Source: Streptomyces sp. NRRL B-1347
Lineage (GTDB): Bacteria; Actinomycetota; Actinomycetes; Streptomycetales; Streptomycetaceae
NCBI RefSeq assembly: GCF_000720325.1
Contig: NZ_JOJM01000028.1
Coordinates: forward strand, 24,065-88,064
DNA length: 64,000 nucleotides
Direction of reading: 5' to 3'
Part shown: in pieces, positions 26,517-35,317 of the stretch
How the letters are laid out: each line of letters starts with the position of its first letter
Position numbering within the stretch: the first letter of the stretch is position 1
Position numbers and translations under genes: made by a program
The notes under the pieces: model-generated
Seen by the model: only the letters and a program-made list of their open reading frames with translations
Database searches by the model: none
What the model was told of the DNA's origin: nothing

Positions 26517-27371
26517 ATGAGCGCGGACGGCGAGAGCGTGGACGAGGCGGGCTGGGACGTCGAGCCCGAGGACGAGATCGCGTCGGTGGTGGAGGCCTTG
26601 GGCCACCAGCAGCGGCGCTGGCGCGAGGCGCGCGGCCTGAGCGCGTCGGAGTTCGGCGAGGCCATCGGCTACGGCGAGGACCAGGTGCGCAAGGTGGAGC
26701 GCGGAGCGCGGATCCCGCGCCCGGAGTACCTGGACGCGGCGGACGAGGTCCTGGACGCGAACGGTTTCATCTCGGCGATGAAGGAGGAGATGGCCAAGGC
26801 GAGGTACCCGAAGAAGGTTCGGGAGCTGGCGAAGCTGGAGGAGAGGGCTGTGGAGCTGTGCCTCTACAGCAACCACAACATCCATGGGCTGTTGCAGACG
26901 GAAGAGTACGGAGATGCGCTGCTGCGGACGCGGCGGCCCGCGTACTCCCAGGACGAGCTTGAGCAGCTGCTTGCCGCGCGGATGGCGCGACAGTCCATCC
27001 TCAAGCGTAGCCAGGCGCCTGAGCTGAGCTTTGTCCAGGAAGAGGTGACGCTCCGCAGGCCTGTTGGGGGGACAATGGTTTTGCGTCGGCAGCTCGAACA
27101 TCTCCTGGAGGTAGGTCAGTTGCCAAGCGTCGAACTCCAGGTGATGCCTACGAGCTGTGAGGGACATCCCGGCCTGAGCGGCCTGATCGAGGTGTTGAAG
27201 TTCGGCGACGGCTCGGGAGTGGGGCGGGGTGAGGGCATGTTCGGCAGCCGCCCCGTCTACGAAGCGAAGCAGCTCCGCATCCTCGAACTGCGGTATGGCA
27301 TCATCCGGGCCCAGGCTCTCACGCCGAGGGAGTCGATGGCCTTCATCGAGCAAGTGCTGGGAGAGACATGA
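26517..27371 (+). CDS. XRE-type helix-turn-helix regulator with DUF5753
   Basis: A 284-residue protein. Residues 27-80 are a helix-turn-helix (RRWREARGLSASEFGEAIGY, KVERGARIPRPEYL). About 95-280 is the DUF5753 domain (IHGLLQTEEYGDALLR, LRILELRYG). ATG 26517 follows GGAGG at 26505. The stop overlaps the DUF397 start (ATGA), so the two form a coupled pair. These pairs are abundant in Streptomyces, and some act as toxin-antitoxin-like or developmental regulators. The specific role here is unknown. Confidence 0.9.
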   Translation: MSADGESVDEAGWDVEPEDEIASVVEALGHQQRRWREARGLSASEFGEAIGYGEDQVRKVERGARIPRPEYLDAADEVLDANGFISAMKEEMAKARYPKKVRELAKLEERAVELCLYSNHNIHGLLQTEEYGDALLRTRRPAYSQDELEQLLAARMARQSILKRSQAPELSFVQEEVTLRRPVGGTMVLRRQLEHLLEVGQLPSVELQVMPTSCEGHPGLSGLIEVLKFGDGSGVGRGEGMFGSRPVYEAKQLRILELRYGIIRAQALTPRESMAFIEQVLGET

Positions 27372-27637
27372 CCCGTAAGTCCTACGTCGGGGGCGCTTCC
27401 GAGCTGGAGTGGTTCAAGAGCAGTTACAGCGACAGTAGCAACATCAACGACTGCGTTGAGGTCGCGCTGGAGTGGGCCAAGAGCAGCTACAGCAGCAGCA
27501 ATGAGGGCACGGACTGCGTCGAGGTCGCCACCACCCCCGGCACCATCCACGTACGGGACTCCAAGAACAAGCAAGGCCCCTGCCTAGGGTTCAGCGCAGG
27601 GGCCTGGCGCGACTTCCTTCAGGCCGCCACGTCGTAG
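27368..27637 (+). CDS. DUF397 protein with a tandem duplication
   Basis: An 89-residue partner of the DUF5753 regulator. The normal DUF397 start, W-x-K-S-S-Y-S...D-C-V-E-V-A, occurs twice: EWFKSSYSDSSNINDCVEVA at about 14-33 and a variant EWAKSSYSSSNEGTDCVEVA directly after. The single C-terminal part (IHVRDSKN, WRDFLQA) follows. DUF397 proteins are usually 60-70 residues, so this looks like a recent internal duplication. Its last 19 bases overlap the convergent tyrosinase gene. Confidence 0.88.
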   Translation: MTRKSYVGGASELEWFKSSYSDSSNINDCVEVALEWAKSSYSSSNEGTDCVEVATTPGTIHVRDSKNKQGPCLGFSAGAWRDFLQAATS

Positions 27638-28446
27638 GTGTAGTACCTCGTGTGGTCCAGCATGTCCGCAGGGGTCACGTCGCCCCACGGCCGCATCGTG
27701 TCGCGCAGGTCGACGACGTTGCGCGTGCCCGCTGCGGGCAGGTAGGGCGAGTTGGGGTGCCGCGACTGCCACTGCGTCCACAGCTTGTCGACGTAGGCGT
27801 GGTGCAGCCAGAAGACGGGGTCGTTGGGGGAGGCCCCGGTGGCCATGTGGCCGCCGACCCAGACGTGGACGCGGTTGTGGAGGTTCACGCCGCGCCACCC
27901 TTCGAGGTGGTTGCGGAAGCCGTCGGACGCGCTGTTCCACGGCGCGGCGTCGTAGACGGGCGTGGCGAGGACGGAGTCCACCTCGGCCTTGGTGGGGAGC
28001 TGGACGCCGCTGGAGCCGAGGCCGCGGCGGAGGAAGTCGCGCCCGTCGACGCGGACGTTGATGCGCCAGCCGTTGCCCGTGGCGGCGAAGGCGCCGTCCG
28101 TGACCTGGCCGTCGCGGGAGCGCCCCGTGCCGCCGAGGAAGTCGGGGGCCCAGAGGGAGGCGGCGGGGGTGCGGTCGGTGGTCCAGTCCCAGTAGGGCAG
28201 GGCGACGGAGGCGTCGACGGACTGGAGGGCCTGCTCGAACTGTATGAGGAAGCGGCGGTGCCAGGGCAGGAACGACGGGGAGCGGTGGCCGACGCGGTCG
28301 CTGTCGTCGCGGTCGCTCATGATGAAGTCGTTGTGAGTGGAGACGAAGGAGTCGTAACGCCCGTCGCGCTTCAGCGCGAGCAGCGCGTTGACGAAGCGCC
28401 GCTTCTCGTCGGCGGTGAGCTGGGCCTGGTTCTTGCGTACGGTCAT
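27619..28446 (-). CDS. melC2: tyrosinase
   Basis: A 275-residue type-3 copper enzyme oxidising monophenols and diphenols to quinones, the first step of melanin formation. CuA ligands are His38, His54 and His63 (STHNDF, RVGHRSPSFLPWHRRF). CuB ligands are His190, His194 and His216 (LHNRVHVW, FWLHHAYVDKLW). It has no signal peptide of its own and is exported as a complex with MelC1. The start is 17 bases after the melC1 stop. The 3' end overlaps the DUF397 gene on the other strand. Confidence 0.96.
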   Translation of the reverse strand: MTVRKNQAQLTADEKRRFVNALLALKRDGRYDSFVSTHNDFIMSDRDDSDRVGHRSPSFLPWHRRFLIQFEQALQSVDASVALPYWDWTTDRTPAASLWAPDFLGGTGRSRDGQVTDGAFAATGNGWRINVRVDGRDFLRRGLGSSGVQLPTKAEVDSVLATPVYDAAPWNSASDGFRNHLEGWRGVNLHNRVHVWVGGHMATGASPNDPVFWLHHAYVDKLWTQWQSRHPNSPYLPAAGTRNVVDLRDTMRPWGDVTPADMLDHTRYYTYDVAA

Positions 28447-28463
28447 GGCGGCGGGGCTCCGGA

Positions 28464-28859
28464 TCAGCGGGTGGAGGGGACGAGCGGGACCAGGGCGGCG
28501 CCCTGGAGGTCGTCGACGGCGGCGCGGGCGAGGGCGCGGGGCGTGGCCTGCGGGTCGTAGTGGGTGATGGCGCTGATCCAGGTGCCGTCGGCGTTGCGCA
28601 TGATGTGCAGCTCGTCGCCGTCGATGCGGACGGAGTAGCCGCCGCCGTGGTCGGCGTGGTGCCCGCCGTGGCCTCCGGCGGGCCCGCCCTGGATGCGGCG
28701 GCCGAGGTAGACCTCGTCGAAGGAGGCGGGCTCGGCGGGGCGGGCGCCGCGCGGGGCGGCGGCAGCGGGCGTGGCGCCGACGCCGACGACGGCGAGCCCG
28801 GCGGCGGCGCTCGCGGCGCTCGCCGCGCCGATGGCCTGGCGGCGGGTGATTCCGGACAT
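28464..28859 (-). CDS. melC1: tyrosinase cofactor / chaperone MelC1
   Basis: A 131-residue protein that delivers copper to and carries out apotyrosinase. It has an N-terminal Tat signal ([11 protein letters not shown]) and Ala-rich h-region, a His-rich copper-binding segment ([14 protein letters not shown]) near residues 61-74, and the conserved core [23 protein letters not shown] 28859 sets the Tat signal at residue 5. First gene of the melC operon. Confidence 0.94.
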   Translation of the reverse strand: MSGITRRQAIGAASAASAAAGLAVVGVGATPAAAAPRGARPAEPASFDEVYLGRRIQGGPAGGHGGHHADHGGGYSVRIDGDELHIMRNADGTWISAITHYDPQATPRALARAAVDDLQGAALVPLVPSTR

Positions 28860-29173
28860 GCGTGAGACCCCCAAGTGTGCGTGGTGGAGAGGCAGTGCCG
28901 GTGGTCGGGCCGGGCTGCTGTTCCCATGCGTACAGGGAGGGGAGGGAGAGTCCGCAATCGGCAGGCAGGGTTGCCCGCCATTACGGACACCTACGCACAA
29001 ATAGTGCATTCTTGAACGACGCCGATCCTGCGGCGCGTTCACTCGCGTGGCGTGCGGGCCGCAGATTCTGCGGTGGAAGTGACGATACCGTGAAAGATCT
29101 TCACGACTGCACCACGGCTCGTGCCCGGCGTCACAAGGAAAACGTGTCCGAAAAGCCGTGCCGCGTGAGTAGC
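28860..29173. other. upstream region of melC1
   Basis: About 310 bases with no credible gene. Holds the melC promoter region on the minus strand and a relatively AT-rich stretch (28990-29170). No strong hairpin was recognised. Confidence 0.3.
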
Positions 29174-29195
29174 CCTTGAGTACCCGTACTCAAGG
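29174..29195. promoter_or_regulatory. 22-bp palindromic operator candidate
   Basis: Perfect 10-bp inverted repeat CCTTGAGTAC-CC-GTACTCAAGG, 33 bases before the start of the membrane protein gene at 29228. An extra GTGAGTA half-site lies just upstream. Likely a dimeric repressor site. The protein that binds is unknown. Confidence 0.65.
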
Positions 29196-29227
29196 CCGCT
29201 TCCGGGCTGTTGGCGACACTGGTGCGC

Positions 29228-29899
29228 ATGACGACACCGCCCCCGCAGGCCCCGGTTCCCCCTCCGCCTCCCTATGCGCCGCAGCAGTCGCAGCCGCCGC
29301 AGCCGTCGCCGTCGGGGCGGTCGCGGCGGCGGCAGGGGATCATCGCGGTCGTGGTCGTGACGCTGGTGGGTGCCGGGCTCGGGGCCTGGTGGTGGAGCAG
29401 GGGCGGGGACGAAGAGCCGCTGGCGGGGCGGCCCTGGGAGACGGACCTGAAGGCCGGGGTGTCGTACCGGCTTCCCGAGGGCTGGACGCGGGACAAGGGG
29501 GACCTCGTCAACGCCTTCACGAGCTCGATCAGGACGGGCGCCGAGGGCGAGGGCGAGGACAGCGGCCGCTACGGCATGGTGCTCACCGGACGCGGCGGCG
29601 CCGTCGCGGAGTCGGACCTGAAGGCCCAGACGGAGCGCGCCGCCCGGTCCAACGCGGAGTTCTTCAACCCGGACGGGTCGGCGGAGCAGACCGGGTCCGA
29701 GGCGACCACGGTCGGCGGGCACCCCGCCCACACGGTCGTCCTCATGATGAAGGGCGAGGACGGCGAGACCCGGCTGCGCCTCACGGTGATCAGCGCGGAC
29801 GCCGGACGGTCGGTGTTCCTGATGGGCCTGGCGAAGCCGGGCGAGGGGGCCGAGCAGGAGGCGGCGGACGCGGTCCTCAAGAGCGCGAAGGTGCTGTGA
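29228..29899 (+). CDS. single-pass membrane protein with Pro-rich cytoplasmic N-terminus
   Basis: A 223-residue protein of unknown function. Residues 1-30 are Pro/Gln-rich, about 37-58 a membrane helix (IIAVVVVTLVGAGLGAWWW), and the rest an extracytoplasmic domain beginning AGVSYRLPEGWTRDKGD, resembling the lipoprotein LpqN-like fold. ATG 29228 is preferred over GTG 29222 and TTG 29210. Probably controlled through the palindrome at 29174. Confidence 0.7.
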   Translation: MTTPPPQAPVPPPPPYAPQQSQPPQPSPSGRSRRRQGIIAVVVVTLVGAGLGAWWWSRGGDEEPLAGRPWETDLKAGVSYRLPEGWTRDKGDLVNAFTSSIRTGAEGEGEDSGRYGMVLTGRGGAVAESDLKAQTERAARSNAEFFNPDGSAEQTGSEATTVGGHPAHTVVLMMKGEDGETRLRLTVISADAGRSVFLMGLAKPGEGAEQEAADAVLKSAKVL

Positions 29900-30076
29900 G
29901 CCCGGCGCGCTGACCCCCGGCGGAAGGCCGCCCGCCACCGGGGCCCCCTCCCCGGGTCGGAGAGAGCAGGTCCGCGAACGCCGTGGAAGAGGCCGGGGGC
30001 GTACGACCAAGGGACCAGGTCAGGCCCGTCTCCAGACAGGCGTCGGATGTCGGTGCCCGCTCCTACGCTGGCCGGC

Positions 30077-31552
30077 ATGACCACCCACGACTCCCGCGAC
30101 ACCGACGTCGCCACCGCACCAGCCGCCCCGCAGGCGGCACCCCACGAGGTGTCCGACGGCGGTGTGCTCGCGAAACCGTATCGGGCGCTGAGCATCGGGA
30201 TCGTGTCCGTCGTGCTGCTCATCGCCTTCGAGGCGACCGCCGTCGGCACGGCGATGCCGGTGGCGGCCCGGGAGCTCGACGGCCTCTCGCTGTACGCGTT
30301 CGGGTTCTCCGCGTACTTCACGACCAGCCTGTTCGGGATGGTGCTCTCCGGGCAGTGGGGCGACCGGCGCGGCCCCCTCGGCCCGCTGACCGGCGGCATG
30401 TCCGCCTTCGCCGCGGGCCTCCTGCTGTCCGGCACGGCGGGCGCGATGTGGCAGTTCATCCTGGGCCGGGCCGTGCAGGGCTTCGGCGGCGGCCTCGTCA
30501 TCGTGTCCCTGTACGTGGTGGTGAGCCGGGTGTACCCGGAGCGCCTCCGGCCTTCGATCATGGCGGCGTTCGCGGCCGCCTGGGTGGTGCCGTCCGTGGT
30601 CGGCCCCCTGGTGTCGGGCACCGTGACGCAGCACCTGGGCTGGCGGTGGGTGTTCATCGGCGTCCCGGTCCTGGTCGCCGCGCCCCTCGCGCTCGCCCTG
30701 CCCGCGATCCGCCGGGACGCTTCGGGCCCGCTGGACCCGGACGCCCCGGCCGAGCCCCTGGACCGCCGCCGCGTCCGGCTCGCCCTCGGCATCTCGCTCG
30801 GCGCGGGCCTGCTCCAGTACGCGGGCCAGGACCTGCGCTGGCTGTCCCTGCTCCCGGCGGCGCTCGGCGCGGCCGTCCTGGTCCCCTCCGTGCTCGGCCT
30901 GCTGCCGCGCGGCACCTACCGCGCCGCGCGCGGGCTTCCCTCCGTGGTGCTGCTGCGGGGCGTGGCCGCCGGGTCCTTCGTCGCCGCCGAGTCGTTCGTG
31001 CCGCTGATGCTGGTCAGTGAGCGCGGCCTGTCACCGACGCTCGCGGGCCTCTCGCTCGCGGCGGGCGGCGCCACCTGGGCCCTCGGCTCGTACGTGCAGT
31101 CGCGGCCGCGCATGGAGGCCCACCGGGAGAAGCTGGTGGCCGTCGGGATGGTGCTCGTCGCCGTCGCCATCGCCACCGCGCCCAGCGTGCTGATCGACGC
31201 CGTCCCGGTGTGGACCGTCGCGGTCGCCTGGGGCGTCGGCTGCCTCGGCATGGGCATGGTCATCGCCTCGACCAGCGTCCTGCTGCTCCGCCTCTCGCCC
31301 CCACAGGACGCGGGCTCGAACTCCGCCTCGCTCCAGATATCCGACGGCCTGTCCAACGCCCTCCTGCTCGCCGCGGGCGGCGCCGCCTTCGCCGCGCTCG
31401 GCGGCGGCATGATCGGCGGCCACGGCTCGGGCGCCGGGGCCGCGGGCTCGCACCCGGGCGCCTTCACCGCGGTGTTCCTGCCGATGGCGGCCGTGGCGCT
31501 CGCCGGGGCCTGGCTGGGCACGCGTCTGCGGGCACCCGCCGCGAAGGCCTGA
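30077..31552 (+). CDS. MFS transporter (14-TM drug exporter type)
   Basis: A 491-residue membrane protein with an N-terminal Ala/Thr-rich tail and then helices beginning IGIVSVVLLIAFEATAVGTAM. The loops GQWGDRRG and RAVQGFGGGLVIVS match the EmrB/QacA-like branch, although its helix count could not be fixed by eye. Substrate unknown. ATG 30077 is chosen because conservation begins near residue 30. It appears monocistronic. No regulator lies directly beside it. Confidence 0.85.
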   Translation: MTTHDSRDTDVATAPAAPQAAPHEVSDGGVLAKPYRALSIGIVSVVLLIAFEATAVGTAMPVAARELDGLSLYAFGFSAYFTTSLFGMVLSGQWGDRRGPLGPLTGGMSAFAAGLLLSGTAGAMWQFILGRAVQGFGGGLVIVSLYVVVSRVYPERLRPSIMAAFAAAWVVPSVVGPLVSGTVTQHLGWRWVFIGVPVLVAAPLALALPAIRRDASGPLDPDAPAEPLDRRRVRLALGISLGAGLLQYAGQDLRWLSLLPAALGAAVLVPSVLGLLPRGTYRAARGLPSVVLLRGVAAGSFVAAESFVPLMLVSERGLSPTLAGLSLAAGGATWALGSYVQSRPRMEAHREKLVAVGMVLVAVAIATAPSVLIDAVPVWTVAVAWGVGCLGMGMVIASTSVLLLRLSPPQDAGSNSASLQISDGLSNALLLAAGGAAFAALGGGMIGGHGSGAGAAGSHPGAFTAVFLPMAAVALAGAWLGTRLRAPAAKA

Positions 31553-31684
31553 GACCACCCGGCGGACCGGTGTGAACCGCGTCGCACCCCGGGGCGGACC
31601 CGAGCGTCAGCCCTGGAGTGCGGTCATCCCACCGGTAGGGTGGCCCGGTTGTCGTACGTACCCCCAGCGTCAAAAACGGAGACC

Positions 31685-33475
31685 GTGACTACCACCGCCG
31701 CCTCCAACCACCACCTCTCGCCCGCCTTCCCGGGGCGCGCTCCCTGGGGCACTGCCAGCAAGCTGCGCGCCTGGCAGCAGGGGGCGATGGAGAGGTACAT
31801 CCAGGAGCAGCCGCGCGACTTCCTGGCCGTCGCCACCCCCGGCGCCGGCAAGACGACGTTCGCGCTGACGCTCGCGTCCTGGCTGCTGCACCACCACGTG
31901 GTGCAGCAGGTCACCGTGGTCGCCCCCACCGAGCACCTGAAGAAGCAGTGGGCCGAGGCCGCGGCACGGATAGGCATCAAGCTGGACCCGGAGTACAGCG
32001 CGGGCCCGCTCAGCAGGGAGTACCACGGCGTCGCCGTGACGTACGCGGGCGTCGGCGTCCGGCCCATGCTGCACCGCAACCGCGTGGAGCAGCGCAAGAC
32101 CCTCGTCATCCTCGACGAGATCCACCACGCCGGCGACTCCAAGTCCTGGGGCGAGGCCTGCCTGGAAGCCTTCGAGCCCGCCACCCGGCGCCTCGCGCTC
32201 ACCGGCACGCCCTTCCGCTCCGACACCAACCCCATCCCCTTCGTGACGTACGAGGAGGGGAACGACGGCATCCGCCGCTCCTCCGCCGACTACACGTACG
32301 GCTACGGCAGCGCCCTCGGCGACGGCGTCGTGCGGCCCGTCATCTTCCTCTCCTACAGCGGCAACATGCGCTGGCGCACCAAGGCCGGTGACGAGATCGC
32401 CGCCCGGCTCGGCGAGCCGATGACCAAGGACGCGATCTCGCAGGCCTGGCGCACCGCCCTGGACCCGCGCGGCGACTGGATGCCGAACGTCCTCAGGGCC
32501 GCCGACCGGCGCCTGAGCGAGGTGCGCAAGGCCATCCCGGACGCGGGCGCCCTGGTGATCGCCTCCGACCAGGACTCGGCGCGCGCGTACGCCAAGCTCA
32601 TCCGGGAGATCACCGGGACCAAGGCCACGCTCGTGCTCTCCGACGACACCGGGGCCTCGCAGCGCATCGACGACTTCAGCGGTAGCGACGACCGCTGGAT
32701 GGTCGCCGTCCGCATGGTGTCCGAGGGCGTCGACGTGCCCCGGCTCGCGGTCGGCGTGTACGCGACGACGATCTCGACCCCGCTGTTCTTCGCCCAGGCC
32801 GTGGGCCGCTTCGTGCGCTCCCGGCGGCGCGGCGAGACCGCGTCCGTCTTCCTGCCCACCGTCCCCGACCTGCTCGGCTTCGCCAACGAGATGGAGGTCG
32901 AGCGCGACCACGTCCTCGACAAGCCGAAGAAGCAGGGCGAGGAGGACCCGTACGCCGAGTCCGAGCAGGAGATGGACGAGGCGAACAAGCAGCAGGACGA
33001 GGACACCGGCGAGCAGGAGCAGTTCTCCTTCGAGGCCCTGGAGTCCGAGGCCGTCTTCGACCGCGTCCTCTACGACGGCGCCGAGTTCGGCATGCAGGCC
33101 CACCCCGGCAGCGAGGAGGAGCAGGACTACCTCGGCATCCCGGGCCTCCTCGAGCCCGACCAGGTGCAGCTCCTGCTCCAGAAGCGGCAGGCCCGGCAGA
33201 TCGCCCACAGCAAGAAGAAGCCCGCCGACGAGGCCGACCTCCTGGAGCTGCCCGCCGAGCGCCGGCCCGTGGTCTCCCACAAGGAGCTCCTCGAACTGCG
33301 CAAGCAGCTGAACACGATGGTCGGCGCGTACGTCCACCAGAGCGGGAAGCCGCACGGGGTGATCCACACGGAGCTGCGGCGGGTGTGCGGGGGTCCGCCC
33401 AGTGCGGAGGCTACCGCCGGGCAGCTTCGGCAGCGCATCGCCAAGGTGCAGGAGTGGGCTACGCGGATGAGCTAG
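31685..33475 (+). CDS. DEAD/DEAH box superfamily 2 helicase
   Basis: A 596-residue protein with a RecA-like N-domain. Walker A is ATPGAGKTT near 51-58, the Walker B DEIHH near 144, and motif III is LTGTPFRSD. The second domain has MVSEGVDVPRL and QAVGRFVRSRR. The C-terminal third is acidic and charged (EEDPYAESEQEMDEANKQQDED), followed by conserved KPHGVIHTELRRVCGG. Highly conserved in Streptomyces. Substrate (DNA or RNA) unknown. GTG 31685 is chosen by similarity of the VTTTAAS start. The ribosome site is weak. Confidence 0.88.
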   Translation: MTTTAASNHHLSPAFPGRAPWGTASKLRAWQQGAMERYIQEQPRDFLAVATPGAGKTTFALTLASWLLHHHVVQQVTVVAPTEHLKKQWAEAAARIGIKLDPEYSAGPLSREYHGVAVTYAGVGVRPMLHRNRVEQRKTLVILDEIHHAGDSKSWGEACLEAFEPATRRLALTGTPFRSDTNPIPFVTYEEGNDGIRRSSADYTYGYGSALGDGVVRPVIFLSYSGNMRWRTKAGDEIAARLGEPMTKDAISQAWRTALDPRGDWMPNVLRAADRRLSEVRKAIPDAGALVIASDQDSARAYAKLIREITGTKATLVLSDDTGASQRIDDFSGSDDRWMVAVRMVSEGVDVPRLAVGVYATTISTPLFFAQAVGRFVRSRRRGETASVFLPTVPDLLGFANEMEVERDHVLDKPKKQGEEDPYAESEQEMDEANKQQDEDTGEQEQFSFEALESEAVFDRVLYDGAEFGMQAHPGSEEEQDYLGIPGLLEPDQVQLLLQKRQARQIAHSKKKPADEADLLELPAERRPVVSHKELLELRKQLNTMVGAYVHQSGKPHGVIHTELRRVCGGPPSAEATAGQLRQRIAKVQEWATRMS

Positions 33476-33497
33476 TTCCGGTGTGCCTTCGCCTGCG

Positions 33498-33550
33498 GGT
33501 CGTTCTGGGTTGCTCGCGCAGTTCCCCGCGCCCCCAAAAAAAGGGCGCTC
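33498..33550. repeat. dispersed repeat, CAGTTCCCCGCGCCCC type, second copy
   Basis: GCAGTTCCCCGCGCCCCC, an A7 run and GGGCGC form a hairpin-loop like the copy at 4811. It follows the helicase stop and may terminate its transcript. Confidence 0.55.
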
Positions 33551-33694
33551 CCGCAGGGCCTCTTCGTCACCGGAAGGTCGGGAAACGTGCGCAGTGCGTG
33601 CAGGCATTGTGCGTTCCGCATACACATGCGGGGGTGCGTATCGGGATGATCCGGACCGTCTTTCCGTCGCCTTGACCGGATTCTGGACGGAGTC

Positions 33695-33709
33695 TTCCGC
33701 TGAGCGGGA
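33695..33709. promoter_or_regulatory. candidate IclR-type operator
   Basis: Near-palindrome TTCCGCT-G-AGCGGGA, 114 bases before the IclR regulator start. The TTCCGC..GCGGAA shape is typical of IclR-family sites, so this may be an autoregulatory site. The remainder of the gap 33551-33822 has no gene. Confidence 0.35.
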
Positions 33710-33822
33710 CGCCCTCGCTACTGTCCCCGCTACACAACGCCCCGTGGCAGCGCCGCCCCGGAGCGCAGCCGGTGCCCGCCGCAGAGGGGGCCGTCGACCC
33801 TCACGACTAAGGAGTGGGCGTC

Positions 33823-34464
33823 GTGACCGCGGAGACATCTCAGACGCTCGACCGAGGACTGCGCGTCCTCAAGCTACTCGCCGACACCGACCACGGCCTG
33901 ACCGTCACCGAGCTGTCCAACAAACTCGGGGTGAACCGCACGGTCGTGTACCGGCTCCTCGCCACCCTCGAACAACACGCGCTCGTACGACGGGACTTGG
34001 GAGGCCGGGCCCGGGTGGGCCTCGGCGTCCTGCGGCTCGGCCGGCAGGTGCACCCGCTGGTGCGCGAGGCCGCGCTTCCCGCGCTCCGCTCCCTCGCCGA
34101 GGACATAGGGGCGACGGCCCACCTGACCCTGGTCGACGGCACGGAGGCGCTCGCCGTCGCCGTGGTCGAGCCGACGTGGACCGACTACCACGTGGCGTAC
34201 CGGACCGGTTTCCGCCACCCCCTGGACCGGGGCGCCGCGGGCAAGGCCATCCTCGCCGCGCGGCAGGGGCACATCACCGACCCCGGGTACGCGCTCACCC
34301 ACGGGGAGCTGGAGGCCGGGGCCAGCGGCGCGGCCGCGCCCCTCGTCGGGGTCACGGGGCTCGAGGGCAGCGTGGGCGTGGTCATGCTGGCGGACTCGGT
34401 CCCCGAGAGGGTGGGCCCGCGGGTGGTGGACGCGGCCCGGGAGGTCGCCGAGGCTCTGCGCTGA
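33823..34464 (+). CDS. IclR family transcriptional regulator
   Basis: A 213-residue protein with a winged helix-turn-helix at about 5-65 (LDRGLRVLKLLADTDHGLTV, NRTVVYRLLATLE) and a shortened IclR effector domain. GTG 33823 is 9 bases behind AAGGAG (33808-33813). GTG 33814 abuts the ribosome site and is rejected. At 213 residues it is shorter than typical IclR proteins (about 250), with the C-terminal domain compacted. Regulated pathway unknown. Confidence 0.87.
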   Translation: MTAETSQTLDRGLRVLKLLADTDHGLTVTELSNKLGVNRTVVYRLLATLEQHALVRRDLGGRARVGLGVLRLGRQVHPLVREAALPALRSLAEDIGATAHLTLVDGTEALAVAVVEPTWTDYHVAYRTGFRHPLDRGAAGKAILAARQGHITDPGYALTHGELEAGASGAAAPLVGVTGLEGSVGVVMLADSVPERVGPRVVDAAREVAEALR

Positions 34465-34507
34465 GCGGCTTGCGGGGCTTGATCCCGCGCTCGCGTAGAT
34501 TGGGCAC

Positions 34508-35317
34508 GTGCTGTCTCGTCTCGCTCAGCTGAGCCGCCCCAAGGTCCTCGCCATCGCCGCGACGCCCGTCGTCGCTCTGCTCGCGGTCGCCGCCTTCGCC
34601 CCGCTCCCCTTCGCCGTCGCCCAGCCCGGCGGTACCGCCGACGTGCTGGGGGAGTACGAGGGCAAGCCCGTGCTCACGATCTCCGGGGCGCCCACGCGGA
34701 AGACCGAGGGGCAGCTGCGGATGACGACGATCGTGGCGACGGGCCCGCAGATGACCGTGCGCCTCGGCGACGTGATCGACGGCTGGTTCCGTACGGACCG
34801 GGCCGTGATGCCCAAGGACTCGGTCTACCCGGAGGGCGACAACGAGAAGGAAGTCGAGGAGCACAACCTCGGCGACATGCGCGAGTCGCAGGACAGCGCG
34901 ACGAAGGCGGCGCTTCGCCAGCTGCGGGCGGACGGCGTGGACGGCACCGACAAGGTCAAGGTCAACGCCGACCTCGGGAAGATCGGCGGGCCGAGCGCCG
35001 GGCTCTTCCTGGCGCTCGGCATCATCGACAAGCTGGACGGGAACGGCAGCGGCGGCGATCTGACCGGCGGCCGCACGATCGCAGGAACCGGCACGATCAA
35101 GGCGAACGGCAAGGTCGGCGCCGTCGGCGGCGTCTCCCTGAAGACGCAGGCCGCGGCCCGTGACGGCGCCACCGTCTTCCTCGTGCCGAAGGCCGAGTGC
35201 TCGGATGCCGAGGCGGAGAAGCCGAAGGGGCTTCAGCTGGTCCCGGTCACCACGCTGTCCGGAACGGTCGACGCGCTGCGGGCCCTGCAGAAGGGCGAGC
35301 GGGTTCCGAGCTGCTGA
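34508..35317 (+). CDS. membrane-anchored/secreted Lon-type (S16) serine protease
   Basis: A 269-residue protein. Residues 11-38 are an N-terminal membrane helix or signal sequence, and about 120-265 the Lon proteolytic fold. The catalytic dyad is Ser163 in IGGPSAGLFLAL and Lys212 in GGVSLKTQAA. It lacks the ATPase of Lon and has no clear PDZ domain. Known relatives are extracytoplasmic YlbL-like proteins, which have a PDZ. This version is shorter. GTG 34508 start. The 3' end overlaps a small gene on the other strand by 71 bases. Confidence 0.85.
   Translation: MLSRLAQLSRPKVLAIAATPVVALLAVAAFAPLPFAVAQPGGTADVLGEYEGKPVLTISGAPTRKTEGQLRMTTIVATGPQMTVRLGDVIDGWFRTDRAVMPKDSVYPEGDNEKEVEEHNLGDMRESQDSATKAALRQLRADGVDGTDKVKVNADLGKIGGPSAGLFLALGIIDKLDGNGSGGDLTGGRTIAGTGTIKANGKVGAVGGVSLKTQAAARDGATVFLVPKAECSDAEAEKPKGLQLVPVTTLSGTVDALRALQKGERVPSC

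Noticed and set aside
20010..29000. Genomic island integrated at tRNA-Cys carrying the toxin-like gene, regulators and tyrosinase
   Set aside because: The accessory genes lie on the 5' side of the tRNA, not the 3' side used by integrases. No integrase and no duplicated tRNA 3' end were seen.
33476..33822. A gene in the gap between the helicase and the IclR regulator
   Set aside because: Frames there cross the dispersed repeat and have no conserved content or ribosome site.
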